Notes: generated from the letters alone by a model not told the origin. Counted from the first letter of the stretch, positions 35,101-46,280 are shown. The stretch is DNA of 64,000 nt from Enoplolaimus lenunculus (GCA_030248215.1 JASANG010003377.1:62001-126000); one strand, 5' to 3'. Made by a program: numbers and translations.

Positions 35101-36433
35101 AAATTTGTAGGCATTCGAATCGGAGCAAGTGCAGTTATCACCACAAAATCGGACATCTGTTAATTATTCGCCTGCAACAACTTCCGTGATGCTTTCTCCT
35201 ATCCTAAAAGCAACAGTGGACCCCGGGAGTGTATTGGAGGTTTTTGCTGATCCTGATTTGCCGGTTACATCTGTTTTACGTTGTTGTAATAGTCCATTGG
35301 TGAGACTACCGAATGTGTTGAACGATAATTCATTAAATAACAGCAGTGTGACGTTGAAAGATACAAACAGCATCACAGCTGCTAAGCAGGTGGAACACAA
35401 CAAGCGACATTGTTTAGAACACCGTAGATACTCAGGTGATGAAATGGTTTGTACGTCTGCTAATCTGACTTGTGGAACTGAACCGTCTGGTACCGAGGAG
35501 CTCAAGACCGTTTCAGAAACTAAACGTCACTCAAGGAAAAGTACAACTCCGAGGAAAGTGCTTCAATTTCGGGAAGTGGAGACTGGTATGTCTTGTGCCA
35601 GTAGCAGTCCAGGAAGATTCAACAAGTCTGGCGGTTTAGTTTCTCAAGTTAGTCCCGCTAAGGAACGAACGGTGATTCATAGCTGTAGCCCTGAGAAAGA
35701 AATAACGTCTCGCCCAACATCCGCCACACAAACAAGGTTAAGCGAACTTGCACAGTTATTTGATCCTGAAATTGAAGAAAACGAAGATAAAACAGTTGAT
35801 GATTTAGAATGGGACCCTAACCTCAAATATTATTCGCCGTCGGAACTCGCTTTGCTTGTAGTATCATCGCGGCCTATAAGAAAATTTAACAAAGAGCGGA
35901 TTATTTTCGAGAAGCGAACAATCAATGCTGTTACCACTTTGTCTAAGTTATCAGCAGCTGATAAAATTGATATTGAAGGTTGTCAAAAGGTGAATAATGG
36001 CTTTAGCGAAAACGGCATGAGCGCTGCAACGGTAACCTCGACTAATAACGATAGTAACCCAGATACCATTGGTGAGCATAGCTGTAATAGTGACCTGCTA
36101 AAACTGAAAAGTACCGTTTCGAAGGACTACAGAAGGGGTAGTGACGTTACAAAACAAAAACGTTGTAAGTCTTCAGCAACCAGTACCGGTGAATGTCCCC
36201 CTGGATCACAGATTCGGTTTCAAAACAGTCTCGTTCGTAACAACACCCGATATCTTGACTATCTGTCTTATGCCGGTTATGACTGCTCCATTGTAGACGA
36301 GGCCGAGAAATCGTACCAGAAAGAATCCATGGGTGGTCGGCAGAATGGTCGATCCCGGCGGCCAGCAAGATTATCGAAGTGCGTCGCTAATCAGCTACTC
36401 GAGTATTTGAAGGACGTTAATCTAGTATCTTGA
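20152..36433 (+). CDS. unrecognised serine-rich, probably nuclear protein (971 aa)
   Basis: Exons: 20152-20283, 23858-24040, 25684-25834, 28702-28949, 30330-30419, 31756-31947, 33182-33280, 33913-34011, 34492-34890, 35111-36433. All junctions are GT-AG, phases agree, and the total is 2916 nt with TGA at 36431-36433. The ATG at 20152 is preceded by an in-frame TAA at 20140-20142, which supports it as the start unless an exon lies upstream. Residues 1 to about 176 look globular (helical, with a CDKCS cysteine pair). Then comes a basic patch GRKKQRRVSSGKKRP, an acidic patch ESSDSEWVTDSDDDF, a KSSKKRTDWRRQR stretch, and long disordered Ser/Thr-Pro-rich sequence. The C-terminus holds a more ordered block (LSELAQLFDPEIEENEDK, YYSPSELALLVVSSRPIRKF) and NGRSRRPARLSK. 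The basic patches and Ser/Thr-Pro sites suggest a nuclear, possibly CDK-regulated protein. I recognise no family. Confidence 0.75.
20834..21273 (+). mobile_element. family G MITE
   Basis: AGGGATGGGCGG with (CCGAGA)n motifs at one end and CCGAGACAGCACATCCCT at the other. An almost identical copy lies at 26041-26455. Confidence 0.78.
21317..21675 (+). mobile_element. family G MITE, diverged copy
   Basis: AGGGATAGGAGGCTCGGCAAG to AACCGAGACCGCCGATCCCT. Confidence 0.75.
21900..22796. mobile_element. composite of family G copies
   Basis: At least two further partial copies, with GGTCTCGGT/ACCGAGACC runs at 21970-22090, 22370-22440 and 22720-22795. Confidence 0.65.
23062..23460 (+). mobile_element. 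family E MITE
   Basis: CAGGGTGCAACCGGAATTC to GAATTCCGGTTGCTCCCTG, about 400 bp, next to TATATA. Confidence 0.85.
23538..23838 (+). mobile_element. family F MITE
   Basis: AGGGATTGACCTGATATCCGG to CCTCGATCCCT. It ends about 20 bp before the exon at 23858. Confidence 0.78.
24479..24879 (+). mobile_element. family E MITE
   Basis: Close relative of the copy at 23062, with the same spacing to a family F element downstream. Confidence 0.83.
24946..25095 (+). mobile_element. family F MITE, left part
   Basis: AGGGATTGACCGGATATCCGG onward. It is interrupted by a TA tract carrying another family E copy. Confidence 0.75.
25112..25494 (-). mobile_element. family E MITE in a TA tract
   Basis: The opposite orientation to the two preceding copies; the left flank is (TA)n. 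Confidence 0.82.
26041..26455 (+). mobile_element. family G MITE
   Basis: Near-identical to 20834-21273, including sequence outside the element. Confidence 0.8.
26498..26853 (+). mobile_element. family G MITE
   Basis: Counterpart of 21317-21675. Confidence 0.75.
27160..27600 (-). mobile_element. family E MITE
   Basis: CAGGGCGCAACGGAATTCCGG to GTTGCACCCTG. Confidence 0.8.
28320..28445. mobile_element. family G fragment
   Basis: One end only: CGAGACCGCCCATCCCTG preceded by TCTCGGT motifs. Confidence 0.6.
29660..29800. mobile_element. family G fragment
   Basis: TCTCGGTAAATCTCGG and AAACCGAGACC with the typical GAGCAGAAAAA-like flank on the minus strand. Confidence 0.55.
30990..31240. mobile_element. 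family O repeat, diverged
   Basis: ATTGAGCGAAGCGAAATTTT and CCTGGGGTGTTAACCTCGCA are shared with the copy at 31991. Confidence 0.6.
31991..32550. mobile_element. family O non-autonomous element
   Basis: GAGCGAAGCGAAAC at the left and its inverse GAGCTTCGCTCAG at the right. Inside are GTCCGTCTGTCCGTCCG and GGCTGAACCGATTTTGAT, sequence I associate with repeats of many invertebrate genomes, plus two internal repeats (AAACCTCCAAAACCGATAA-like). Confidence 0.65.
32673..33051. mobile_element. family E MITE, old copy
   Basis: CAGGGTGCCAGACGGAA to TTCCGTGTGCACCCTG; diverged from the other copies. Confidence 0.6.
33182..33280 (+). CDS. duplicated exon, copy 1
   Basis: A symmetric phase 0/0 exon of 33 codons beginning DSPAKNEPELSDRATRLRAR and followed by GTAAGT. 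Copy 2 is 630 bp downstream of its end. It can be skipped or included without changing frame. Confidence 0.8.
33913..34011 (+). CDS. duplicated exon, copy 2
   Basis: Also 99 nt and phase 0/0, beginning DSPAKNEPEPSDRVKRFHAR. By eye 11 bases differ from copy 1, of which 8 change the residue (25 of 33 residues identical). It has intact splice signals, TTTTAG and GTAAGT. Confidence 0.8.
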
Positions 36434-36582
36434 GTAGTAGTCGGATCCTAAGCGGAATCCTAAGCTTAATTCTAAGTTGAAGTTATGCCGTAATCTGAGT
36501 TTGGAAACCTGAGTGGTGGAAAGATATGTACAAATGCTAGAATTTTTATGTGGATATTACTCGCTGGAGCACGGATTCTCCA

Positions 36583-37066
36583 CAGCGGGGGCCCCAGCAC
36601 TTTTCGAAATTTTCATTTCCCCCGGCGAAAATTTTGCCGCCCCCAGGAAAGGCCCCCCGGCGAATTTTCGGCCGCCCCCCAGCAAAATGCCCCCCAACAA
36701 ATTTTTTGCTGGGGGCCCCCAGGACTTTTCTGAGCCAAAAATTTTTAATGTTAAAACGTAAAGACCTGGACTTCTTTTGGGGCGGACATTCGGAAAAATA
36801 TGATTTTATATTACACTAAGTACTCATAATTTTTAACAGAGTTACAAATAGCCGTAGTAACTAATAGGGGAATTTTTGTCATGTTGAGCGATGAGTAATC
36901 TTCAGTTGAGTTCGAAACACGATCTAGAATAGAAAAATGGTCCAAAAAGTCGGCTTGCAAAATTTTAAGCCTGCCCCCAGGACCCCCCAGATCATCTGGG
37001 GGCCCCAGGAAAACTGCCCCCCAGCAAAATTAGTTGCCCACAGGAAACGCCCCCGGCGGAAATTTT
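36583..37066. mobile_element. family Q GC-rich element
   Basis: The two ends are rich in GGGGGCCCC, CCCCCAGCAAAAT and CCCGGCGAAAATTTT in inverted arrangement, with an A/T-rich middle. Conceptual proteins here are Pro/Gly artefacts. Confidence 0.6.
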
Positions 37067-37073
37067 CAAGCTT

Positions 37074-37112
37074 ATATATATATATTATATATATATTATA
37101 TATATATATATC
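37074..37112. repeat. (TA)n tract
   Basis: Interrupted TA dinucleotides immediately before a family E copy. Confidence 0.9.
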
Positions 37113-37457
37113 AAGGTGCAACCGGAATTACAATTTACCGGAACCGGAAAGTGAAAAATGCATTTCACCAAAATTTCATTTTAATCGTATTTTTTGCTCT
37201 ATTATTTGTGAAACAACCTTAGTCGAACATAGGTATTTATTTTATTTGTTGTATTTTAGATTTTCGTCGTCAACTGAAGTGAAATCCACCATCAATGGCT
37301 TATATTCGGAGTACAAGTGGCTTTCAAAAGATTCTTAAAAATTAGCAAAGTTAAAAAACGGCCAAATTATAACACCGGAATTTTTAAATTCGGTAAAAAA
37401 ATTTACCGGAACCGGAAGTTGAAAAAATGCCGGAACCGGAAATCCGGTTGCACCCTG
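37112..37457 (+). mobile_element. family E MITE in a TA tract
   Basis: CAAGGTGCAACCGGAATTAC to CCGGTTGCACCCTG. Confidence 0.82.
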
Positions 37458-37689
37458 ATCTATATACGGTTATTTGTATGTTGCTTTTTCAAACACACTT
37501 GTCTGTAGTGTTTAAACATAACCTGTGTGCATAACATCTCACGCCGATGACTTTTTAACACATTAGCGACGACCCTATTCCACTATTCTATGTTTTTGTA
37601 GCGTTATGTTTAGTTGCAATATTTGTTTAAACCATGTTACTTTTAAGCGCATCCAGTTTTTCCTTAAGTACATCAAATGAACGTCCCTT

Positions 37690-38035
37690 GAGACCAGGGA
37701 TTGGAGTCTCGATGTCGGCAAGTCTCGGTATTTGGCAGGTCTTGGTCTCCGTTTTTTGCGTCTTGGTAGCTTTGAACCGAGACCAGAAGTCGATAACTTG
37801 ACAATTGTATGGCTGCATTATTGAAGTAAATGATGCATGATAGATAAATAAAATTTCGCTGTGAATCTATGAATTTTCATGGTCACACAATAATTATGCG
37901 CACGTATCCTAAAAACAAAAACTATGAAAAACGTAACGAAAAAAGCGTTAGAAATTATTTTGAAAATTTTATTCTTTCGGTTGACCAAAAATTGGCCTAG
38001 GCCAAGCCTTTTCGTGGCAGGTCTCGGGGGTTATT
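37690..38035. mobile_element. family G MITE, diverged
   Basis: CCAGGGATTGGAGTCTCG to GTGGCAGGTCTCGG. Confidence 0.6.
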
Positions 38036-38586
38036 TTCGCTTAGTTGTGGGCCTAGTTTTAGACTTAAAGATTGTGAACGTACACGGACGGATGCATATA
38101 TTTACAATACATGTATGTTAGAAAAAATATGTACAAGTATATATAAGTCAATCAGTTTCATGGCAGGTGGTTTGAATACAAACGATGGTTTCAATTTTAT
38201 GAGATTTTTAAAAATATCGTTCAAGTAAGGGTCGCACCCTGGTACATACCTAATTTAGCTTGTCCAGCGACGGAACTAGGATTTTCTGGTAGGGGTTCCG
38301 AGGTTGCATTTTTATATGTCAGTGCCGCCTCTAGGGTATCCGAGACATTTCCTTTGCCCTGCGAGATCAAATTTTGGCTTATGGATAAGCATGGGCCCTA
38401 TTATAGTGAAAATGGTTTTGAACCCATGCGTGGTGAGGACAGTTCGCGAGCGAAAATCCAGACACGTTCCGAACAATGATTGCATTGGTACCAATATAAA
38501 TTGGCGGCCGAGATGTGAGCGCATATAGTGCAAACTTGTTAACTTAACTTGGTCCCTGTGAACGCCTGGAGTGATCGGCGCATGCT

Positions 38587-38704
38587 GCCCTACGTACAAT
38601 TTTGTTTACCCGTGCGAAGCAAGCAAAACGTTCTAGACGTACGCAGCCCTACGTACAATTTTGTTTACCCGTGCGAAGCAAGCAAAACGTTCTAGACGTA
38701 CGCA
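38587..38704. repeat. perfect tandem duplication of 59 bp
   Basis: CCCTACGTACAATTTTG through GTTCTAGACGTACGCA occurs twice without a visible difference. Confidence 0.92.
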
Positions 38705-39359
38705 AAATGCTTGTAGGTGGTGATCTCTGTACTCAATTGCGAAAAAGGTTTGATTACGTTAGGTCTGGTGCGGAGGGTTTCATCCCGGGATCCTTTTGAT
38801 CTATCCTTGGGCTTGTCATGGTATTAGCTCTGGCATAATTTGTTGAGCCTCGTTAACTTTTTACCTCGGTTTGCACCATATTGCCTCGCTTGTTCACTAC
38901 CTACTAACTAAACTTTTGTTGTTCCTAAAGTATAAAATGTGTAGCGTCTATCACTGTAATGAGCGAATTTCAGCCAAGCTTTTACGATCCGCAGTTTCTC
39001 TAGCTCACATATATACCCCGACTTATTAATGGTGTATTTATACGATAAAATTGTTGAGATTACGGTTCGATGCTTGAACTAGGTTATTTGGCTTTATGTT
39101 ATACCTATGTATTTTGTAGTAAAAATTGTAAATGTTTGAAACCTGGTGCTTGAAAGTGGGCGAGTAGGGAACTAAGGAGCATGCAAAAGTCAAAACGTAA
39201 CCACATACTTTGTGGAAATATGGGTGCTGTATGGCTACGTCGGTGAAAATGTAATGTGAATGAAAACGTGCAAGCTTTTATTTGCAAGCTCTGTGAAAAA
39301 CAGAACTTTTATAATCAGTTATCTCTGTTTTTGGAAAAATCCATCTTGTTCACATTTAT

Positions 39360-40640
39360 TTTTTGTGTATGTTTAATTATTTGATAAAATTAGTAACACC
39401 CCCTGAGCAACTAGTGAAGGAAACTATCAATGTGGTTTATAAGTGGTTGTGGTACCTGTCCACCGCTAGTATTATTAGAAGGGATATCCTGTTTTTACAA
39501 CCTAGTCACGGCGGGATAAATTTCCCAAATATTTTTGTCAGACTGAAAGTGAATCGTTTAATGTTTTATATTCGAATATTAAGAGGTACCGAAGTTGTGA
39601 GTTGGAAGAGATGTTTCGAACATTTCTTTCGGCAAGTTCAGTTTTCGACTAAACGTCAACTGAGACGCATTGATGTACCGGAGTTATATAAAGAGATACG
39701 GATTGCAATGATTGAGTCATCTTTTAAAATGGATGGAAATTTTTGTTGGTTTTTTGGCGAAAAGTTATCCTTAAAAACAGTGTCGGCAAATAAATTGTAT
39801 AAAATGTGGATACACGCTGTGTATAAGGGACTCATGCATCCTAAACATGTTTTTTGGCGAGACGAGCTAGGAGTTGAACCTATTTTTGTCGAGCGATCAT
39901 GGATATGGGCAAAAGCGAAATATGTTGACGGCTCTGCGCGAGACGTCCATTTTAGGTTAAGACACAAGTCATTGTATACTAATCACCGCACTAGTCATTT
40001 TACAGATGGGACAAATATATGTTCGTTTTGTTATTTGGATGGAATTTAAGTTGCGGGAGGATAATGTTCATGTGTTTATTATTGTTGCGGGCGCAAGAAA
40101 GTTTTTTCATTACTCCCGTTTTGCAACAGGTAGCTGGAGTAAATGAAATAAAACGATTTTAATTAAAATATTCACGACCCATTAAAGAGAATAGCTTTTA
40201 ATTTCATCGTCCAACATGCACAATTGGCAATATGGAGTGCTCGATGTAAACTCGAGTTTAACAATGAAAATGTCTGTGTTGTTGATGTTTTTCAGGAAAA
40301 TGTTTATAGAAATTTGTGCAAACTTAAGCTGTATCTAAAAGAAGAATGTTTTTTTAAGGTTTTTGGAACAATAACCCGACAGAATGATAGCATGCTGGGT
40401 TTTCGAATGTCTTTTTCTCAGCGTACCTGATTTGTAGTTTGTTTTGAAACTAGGTTTCTTGTGTGCTTTTTAACATATTTGCTCTGAATAATATCCTTGC
40501 AAGCAGAGTAGAATAATGGGTAATTTTCAAGGACCTTTGTTATGTTATGATAATATGTTGTTGCCTTCTTTGGTTTATATAATTGCTTTCGTTGATGTAA
40601 ATGTGGTTTATCCTTTTAATAAAACCCGGGGTGTTCAATA
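39360..40640 (+). mobile_element. LINE remnant, 3' end (Tx1/L1-like)
   Basis: An ORF at 39363-40049 encodes the region after the reverse transcriptase of a non-LTR retrotransposon. It shows a KWLWYLS...DILFLQPSHGGINFPNI segment equivalent to the FLW...LYLPKKEGGLGLPNL block of Tx1/L1-like elements, and a following CSFC motif typical of the terminal Cys-rich region. A further open piece at 40224-40430 (AIWSARCKLEF) matches the usual C-terminal tail. The two pieces are in different frames with stops between them, and the reverse transcriptase core and endonuclease are missing, so this is a 5'-truncated, inactive copy. The sequence near 40620-40640 (AATAAAAC, AATAAAACG) may be the element's 3' end. 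Confidence 0.75.
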
Positions 40641-41348
40641 AAACGTTGACGTTATGTTCTTGCTAATGTAATCATTTGCTTGCAGTAGGACGAACAATGT
40701 AACGTCGATGGCCCAAAGAAAATCAACCGGTGGGATTTCTTCACATGGTGGTCGTTTCCATATTGAAAGTTTTTGCATTAATGAATTTTTAAAGCTGAAA
40801 GCGTCGAGTTGTTTTAAACAACCAGCTTACTACAATTGTTGACTGCAAAAAGTTGGATTTTGGTCAAAAATGAAGCTTCGGACTAGCTCAGCAAATATAG
40901 TTATACATTGCATCGGTCTTGTATATCTCGCTATAATGGCAATATTTTTGTATGCCTCGATGTATGTTTTAGGCCTCTCTAGAAGATGGTGCAACCTTGC
41001 TTGTAAGTCATTGCAAACATTTAAATGTCCCTCCTGAAAAATTTCAACTGGCTACGGGCCTGCTCCGGTTGTCCCACGTAGCTTAGCTCAGCAAATATAG
41101 TTATGCATTGCATCCGTCTTATATATCTCGCTATATAATGTCAATATTTGTTTATGCCTCAATGATGTAAAATATAGCCTTTGTTAAATAAATTATTTTT
41201 CGACGCTCGTTCACGGTTTGAAAAGTTAGTTTTTTAACTTCTTATATATTTTAGTTTAGGCGGCACGATTGAAGTGCGTCGACTCTATTTTACACTCTGT
41301 AAGTACTTGAATTTGTAAGCACATTGAATGTAAATGTTGTGAAATCTA

Positions 41349-41624
41349 CACTGCAAAAAATGGTGAGTCAAATTGACTCCCTCCGAAATAGGCTTTCCTG
41401 ACTACACAAACGGAGTCAAAATTCGACTCTGCCAGAGTCAGACGTGCGATTCAGCGAGTTAACCGTCAGAGTCAAACGTGCGATTCTGCGAGTTAACCGC
41501 CAGAGCCAAACGTGCGCCTCAGTTAATCGAATGACTCAGGCGGAGTCGAATTTTGACACAGTTTGCGTAGTCAGGAAAAGCTTATTTCGAAGAGAGCCAA
41601 TTTGACTCACCATTTTTTGCAGTG
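41349..41624. mobile_element. family B foldback MITE with TA target duplication
   Basis: CACTGCAAAAAATGGTGAG to CATTTTTTGCAGTG, flanked by TA. It is longer than other copies because CAGAGTCAAACGTGCGATTC is repeated in the centre. Confidence 0.88.
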
Positions 41625-41629
41625 TAAGC

Positions 41630-42440
41630 GCAGATGCCTATCACAAATTTATTTGCACCATTCTGGCTCGCTACTGTACGACGTGCCGACGATGTATACC
41701 GGCTGCTTCTTTCATTAATGGAGCTATGTTCTGGATTGGTTACAAGGGCGAATCCAGAGGGGATGGAAGGATGCATTCCCCCACTGGCTGCCGTGTGTAA
41801 ATTTTTTCAGGGTTAAAACGAACATAAGCTATAATGGCACGTATGGTGATTTTTGAACATACGGGAAAAAGAACAAAAAACCTCTTCGTCCTAGTAACAA
41901 CCAAGATATCCATAGGCTAGAAATTGATGCAACAACCGCGTTAATAAGTGCATTGCATACATATATATACAGCATACATACATACATAATTGTATATACC
42001 AATATTTAACATTTTCCACTTGTGCATCCCCCAACCAGGAATTTCTTGATTCCATACTGGTTATTTATTTTGATCATATTTGCGTCCACATTTTCCCTTT
42101 TTTTATGCCGTTCTGTTGTCGATATCTAATTTCGTTTTAAATGCATCAACACATGAAATATAAACGGAAATAATATCGCAATGGTTCCGAATTCACTTAT
42201 GTTTCACGTGAATTTTTTTCAAAATTAAGTCTTAAAAACAAACATTAATTTTTTCGACTTTAATTTACAACTTTCGCGTAATTTTGACGCGAATGATTGT
42301 TTTTATGATCGAAACGTCAACGTTGCATTTTTAGTAACAATTCTTTTTCTCATCATAGTCGCATTATTGCAATTAATCGTTTAATAGTTTTAGCACATTT
42401 ATGAGTACAACATTTATATATGTATGTGTACCAATGTGTA
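41630..42440. other. intergenic stretch with no feature seen
   Basis: A/T-rich, with short ATACATACATA runs; no exon-like ORF. Confidence 0.5.
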
Positions 42441-42443
42441 AAA

Positions 42444-42552
42444 CAGGGCTGTAACAGTAGTATAAGCATATTCCTAAGCCTAATCCTAAGCAAAACAATT
42501 GCTCTCAAGTTTACGCTTAATCAAGTGCAGTCTCACGTTGCTTACATGGGCC
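42444..42552 (-). mobile_element. family D MITE, short copy
   Basis: CAGGGCTGTAACAGTAGTATAAGC followed by a CCTAAG run and AGTTTACGCTTAATC, compressed relative to other copies. Confidence 0.65.
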
Positions 42553-42883
42553 TGCCTCCTGTGTGACCAGAGGTGGTGCTAGACGAAGCTTAACCACCCT
42601 ATAGAACAATTTAGCCTCTAATAGAGAAATTTTAGCCCTGCGTGTAGTAGAGTCATTTGAAATCGTCGCGCAAGACTCCCCCTTGAAACTGCTTTGCGCT
42701 TCTCTGTCGTGATGTAATTCATGTAATTAATCGTTAATTTTAGTGCCGTTTAAGCAAAAGTTTGCGAGTGATAAACGTCCTGTAAAAATATACAATTAAT
42801 TTTTCACATTTTTTTAGTTTTATAATCCAGTCGTCAAATAGCAACCGGAAAATAAAAATTCTTCAGGCTTTTAGGCTTAAGGC

Positions 42884-43183
42884 AGAGGCGGATCTAGAAA
42901 TTTCTGACGGAGGCGGGGGTCCGGCTGGCAAATGTCATGAAACGCAAAAATTGTAAGGTACTGAGGGTCCTTAATACCATTTTATCGCAACAAATTTTGC
43001 GGGAAACATTGTAAAAAGTTGTAAAGTTGAAACCATTTTATCGCTAAAAAATTCTGCGTGAAAAATTGATTTTTCAACAAATTTTCTTAGGGGAAAAATT
43101 GTAAGGTGGGGACCTTACCATTTTTAACGCAAAGAAATTCCTGATGGGAGGCGTACGACCCCCCTCCCTCTGGATCCGCTAGT
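42884..43183. mobile_element. family L repeat
   Basis: GAGGCGGATCTAGAAATTTC to CTGGATCCGCTAGTGGC, with AAATTGTAAGGT/ACCTTACCATTTT inside. Confidence 0.7.
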
Positions 43184-43664
43184 GGCTTAAGGTTATGTGT
43201 CTTGGCCGTATGTTTAGGGTTTAGGTTTCAACTTATGCTTAAGATAATAAAGTATCCTGGAGGGGACCAGGTCGAACGGGTCTTGGCGTCGTTGTTATTG
43301 CTATGCAACGGTATTGCAAGGTACAAGTTTAGACGACTACTAATCACGTCCGTATAACCAATCCAACATTTTACTGGGAGCCGAGAGTCAGGTGGGTTCG
43401 TCTCGGAATTTCGCATAAAGGTTTTTACGATTGGCAGGAGCCCCTTCAGTCGAGCATATAACTTGGCCAGTGAATAGATCAAGGCCCTACAAGTAATAGT
43501 TGCCTGTTCCTTAACCTAAGTGTATGCCTAAGCGGAAGACTAAGCAAAAAGATAGTCTAAAGGTTAAGCTTACTGCAAAGATCTGTAAATCCTCTTGACA
43601 CAATGCTGAAGGGGCGACCATTTGACACCACCATCCTGCTGCGCCGCCAACTGCTACGCCAGGG

Positions 43665-44045
43665 CCGTAGCCAGCTCACGTTGCTAGGGGAAACTGAAAA
43701 TTTTTCAGAAGAGGCATACACGGGTTCACGATGACAAACAATGTTGAAAATTTTTAAGGGTAAAATTTTTCCTGGGGTGGCTGGGCCCCCATGCTCTTTC
43801 CTCTGACTTCGGTCCCGTGTTACGACTGTGCCTAGCTTCATTCTACAATGATGTCATTTTTTCCTACGCATTACGTCACCAGCTTTCGGGGGGCTAAAAA
43901 TTTTGAGCACACAAGGGTTTTCGTTGACTTACAAGCAAGGTTTTAAACTTTCAAGGTGGTTGCCTAAATTTTCAATGGTTTGCTGAGCCCCCATGCACCC
44001 CTCCTGGTTTCGGGCCCGTGCTACGACTTTGCCTAGCTTCATTCG
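43665..44045. repeat. paired dispersed repeat fragments
   Basis: Two related segments (about 43665-43860 and 43880-44065) each end with GCCTAGCTTCATTC.ACAATG and TCCTACGCAT, so this looks like a local duplication of a repeat. Confidence 0.6.
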
Positions 44046-44371
44046 ACAATGATGTCATGTTTTTCCTACGCATAACCTAAATAACCAGCTTTGAATATAT
44101 ACCCTATATCTGGCTTCACATGTTAATATATATGCACTTTTCCCATTAGAAGCAAACGCCAGTTGGTGTGTATTTTTTTCATTTTGCTTATGTTGCTATA
44201 TATCTGTAATAATGGCTGTTCTGTAAAACACAGTTTTATTATTTTGCTCGTGTGAGGTATTTTTACCTACCGTGTAAATGACGAAAAAATGATGTAATGA
44301 AAGCTGCCGTTGAAATCGAGGTGGTATTACGACAATTCGTCGTCCGACAACTCGTCGACCGACTGATTGTA

Positions 44372-44806
44372 CTGTAATAACCCGAATAAGACTGAGGGCT
44401 GATATTTATTTGGCCTCTCCAGAGGGTGCCCCCTGTTATTCAGTTACGGACTGTTATTTAGCCCACGTTTCGCCACCCTTCGTTACTGATATATATCCAG
44501 TACTGCATTTTTCCGTTTACACGTTTATTTGTGTTATATGAAAACCTGGAGTGATAATGCAAAGTTATTGTTAGGAATGTACTTTCAAAACTTAAGTATG
44601 CGTTAATGTTTTGAACTCAACTTTATTGGGTTCAGATTTATTTTTGCGCTACAATCAGGAATATTTGATATTTAGACTTTAGAGTTTACAGACTCTATCC
44701 ACTTACGGACCTTTATTAGGGATACGGAATCTTATTGATTGGGACTCAAAATGGGTTACCCCACCCTGATTACCACTCCCCTCTTATTCCGGTCACTACA
44801 GTAGCT
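44372..44806 (+). mobile_element. family P MITE
   Basis: AACCCGAATAAGACTGAGGGC to CTCTTATTCCGGTCACTACAG. Copies at 59.0 and 62.8 kb. Confidence 0.75.
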
Positions 44807-45319
44807 GAAAAACGGTGCGATTTTGAACATTTTTTCAGTATAAATAATCGTAAATTTGTTCGATGGTGGGATGAATTTGTGTTTTTGGTATCGTAGCATG
44901 ATTTTCTAAATATGGTACAATTTTTCAATGATCAGGTGAGGTCATGAGAAGCTCAAATATGCAAAAAATTTTCAAAATCCAACCATTTATGGGCAAACGC
45001 GGACTGGGGGCATAATGGAAAAGACACTACATGTAATCCGATATTTCATCGACTCGACAATTCGTTGCCAATTATTATGCTTAGAGTTGAGCTTAGGCTT
45101 AGGCGTAGGATTACGCTTACGATTATGCTTAGATTTATTAATTGCGGTTTGGACGCTATTGGGCGACAAGTTATCGGGCGACTAATTGACACAGATGCAA
45201 TCCAGATACAACTGGCGCAATCTATACAACATACCGAAATGGTTTAGAGGCTATCCGAGATGGATCCGAAGGTCTTGTTGTGGAAAAAAACTTTGAAGAT
45301 TACTATCCTTTTCCTAATT

Positions 45320-46080
45320 GAAATCCTTTTAGGGTAGCGCTATACTTTACTGTGCCGGACGCAGCCGCAAGGTAAAATCTGTTGGGTGGTATGCGATGGT
45401 GTATGACAATTTTTAATAAACAAAATGTTCCTCGCAGTGACGTCCGTCAGCGCGTGGCAAATTTAACGCCACCCTTATGGTTTCAACCGACAGTTAGGTT
45501 TTCGGATAACCTTTCTGATAAATGTAACTTTTGGCGTTTTAGCTTTTACGGACTGTTACAGCGTAATGTTTACCCCCACGCAATTTTCCACCCCGGAAAA
45601 TCCACGCTAGCGCTATATTTTATTTTCCCACGGAAACACCACGCTAACTCAAAACACTTCGGTCGCTTCGCGTAACTTTTTGCCCCGGAAAGTGTACGCT
45701 ACCGCTGTTTTTTCGCCACGGAAACAAAATTTGGGTCACAGCTTTTTCAAAGAAATGCTTTAACCATCTTGCGTTGACTTTAGCATTTAGAGTTTTCCCA
45801 TTGTTCTGTAAGGTTTGAATCCCTTTTCCAAGATTAGACACAACCACGTATGGGGGTATTTTATTCACATATACAAATTTTTTGCAACATATGCTGCGAA
45901 ACTTTGTAATGAAGAAATTTAACGTTATCGCATTGTTTTCCGAAAGAAATGTTTCGGGATTATCATTTTTGCCGCAGATTTCAACTTGGTTTTTTGGGGT
46001 TAATTGCTAAAGCTGTAACTTCTTAGTGTAATGTTTCCGGGAGGAAAATTATGCGGGGGGGGGGCAAATTACGCTGTAAC
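45320..46080. repeat. region with CCACGCTAGCGCT-type repeats
   Basis: Several loose repeats of CACGGAAA, CACGCTAACTC and GGAAAATCCACGCTAGCG. The 97-codon ORF at 45382 has no exon signals and looks repeat-derived. Confidence 0.45.
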
Positions 46081-46280
46081 AAAGATCTAATACAATTGTT
46101 TTTCAAAGGTTCGTTTGACGAGTGTGAGTTCGATCTGTCGGTTTGTAAGATTAACGAGGGATCGAACCCGGGATTCTCCTGAATTTTTACTTGCCTGTAG
46201 TTCTGTGCAATTATGGTCCTGATTGAAACAGTCCTATATTATAATTTCGCATTCAATTTATCGTTTTCATATAAATATAA

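Noticed and set aside
36513-36819. Overlapping Pro/Gly/Ala-rich ORFs after the 971-aa gene
   Set aside because: They fall in the GC-rich ends of family Q; composition explains the open frames.
45382-45675. 97-codon ORF as a small gene
   Set aside because: Made of repeated CACGCTAACTC-type sequence, with no conserved domain and no splice or start support.
46085-46170. B-box-like GGTTCGATCC on the minus strand
   Set aside because: No A box at the right distance and no tRNA fold; a chance match or very old fragment.
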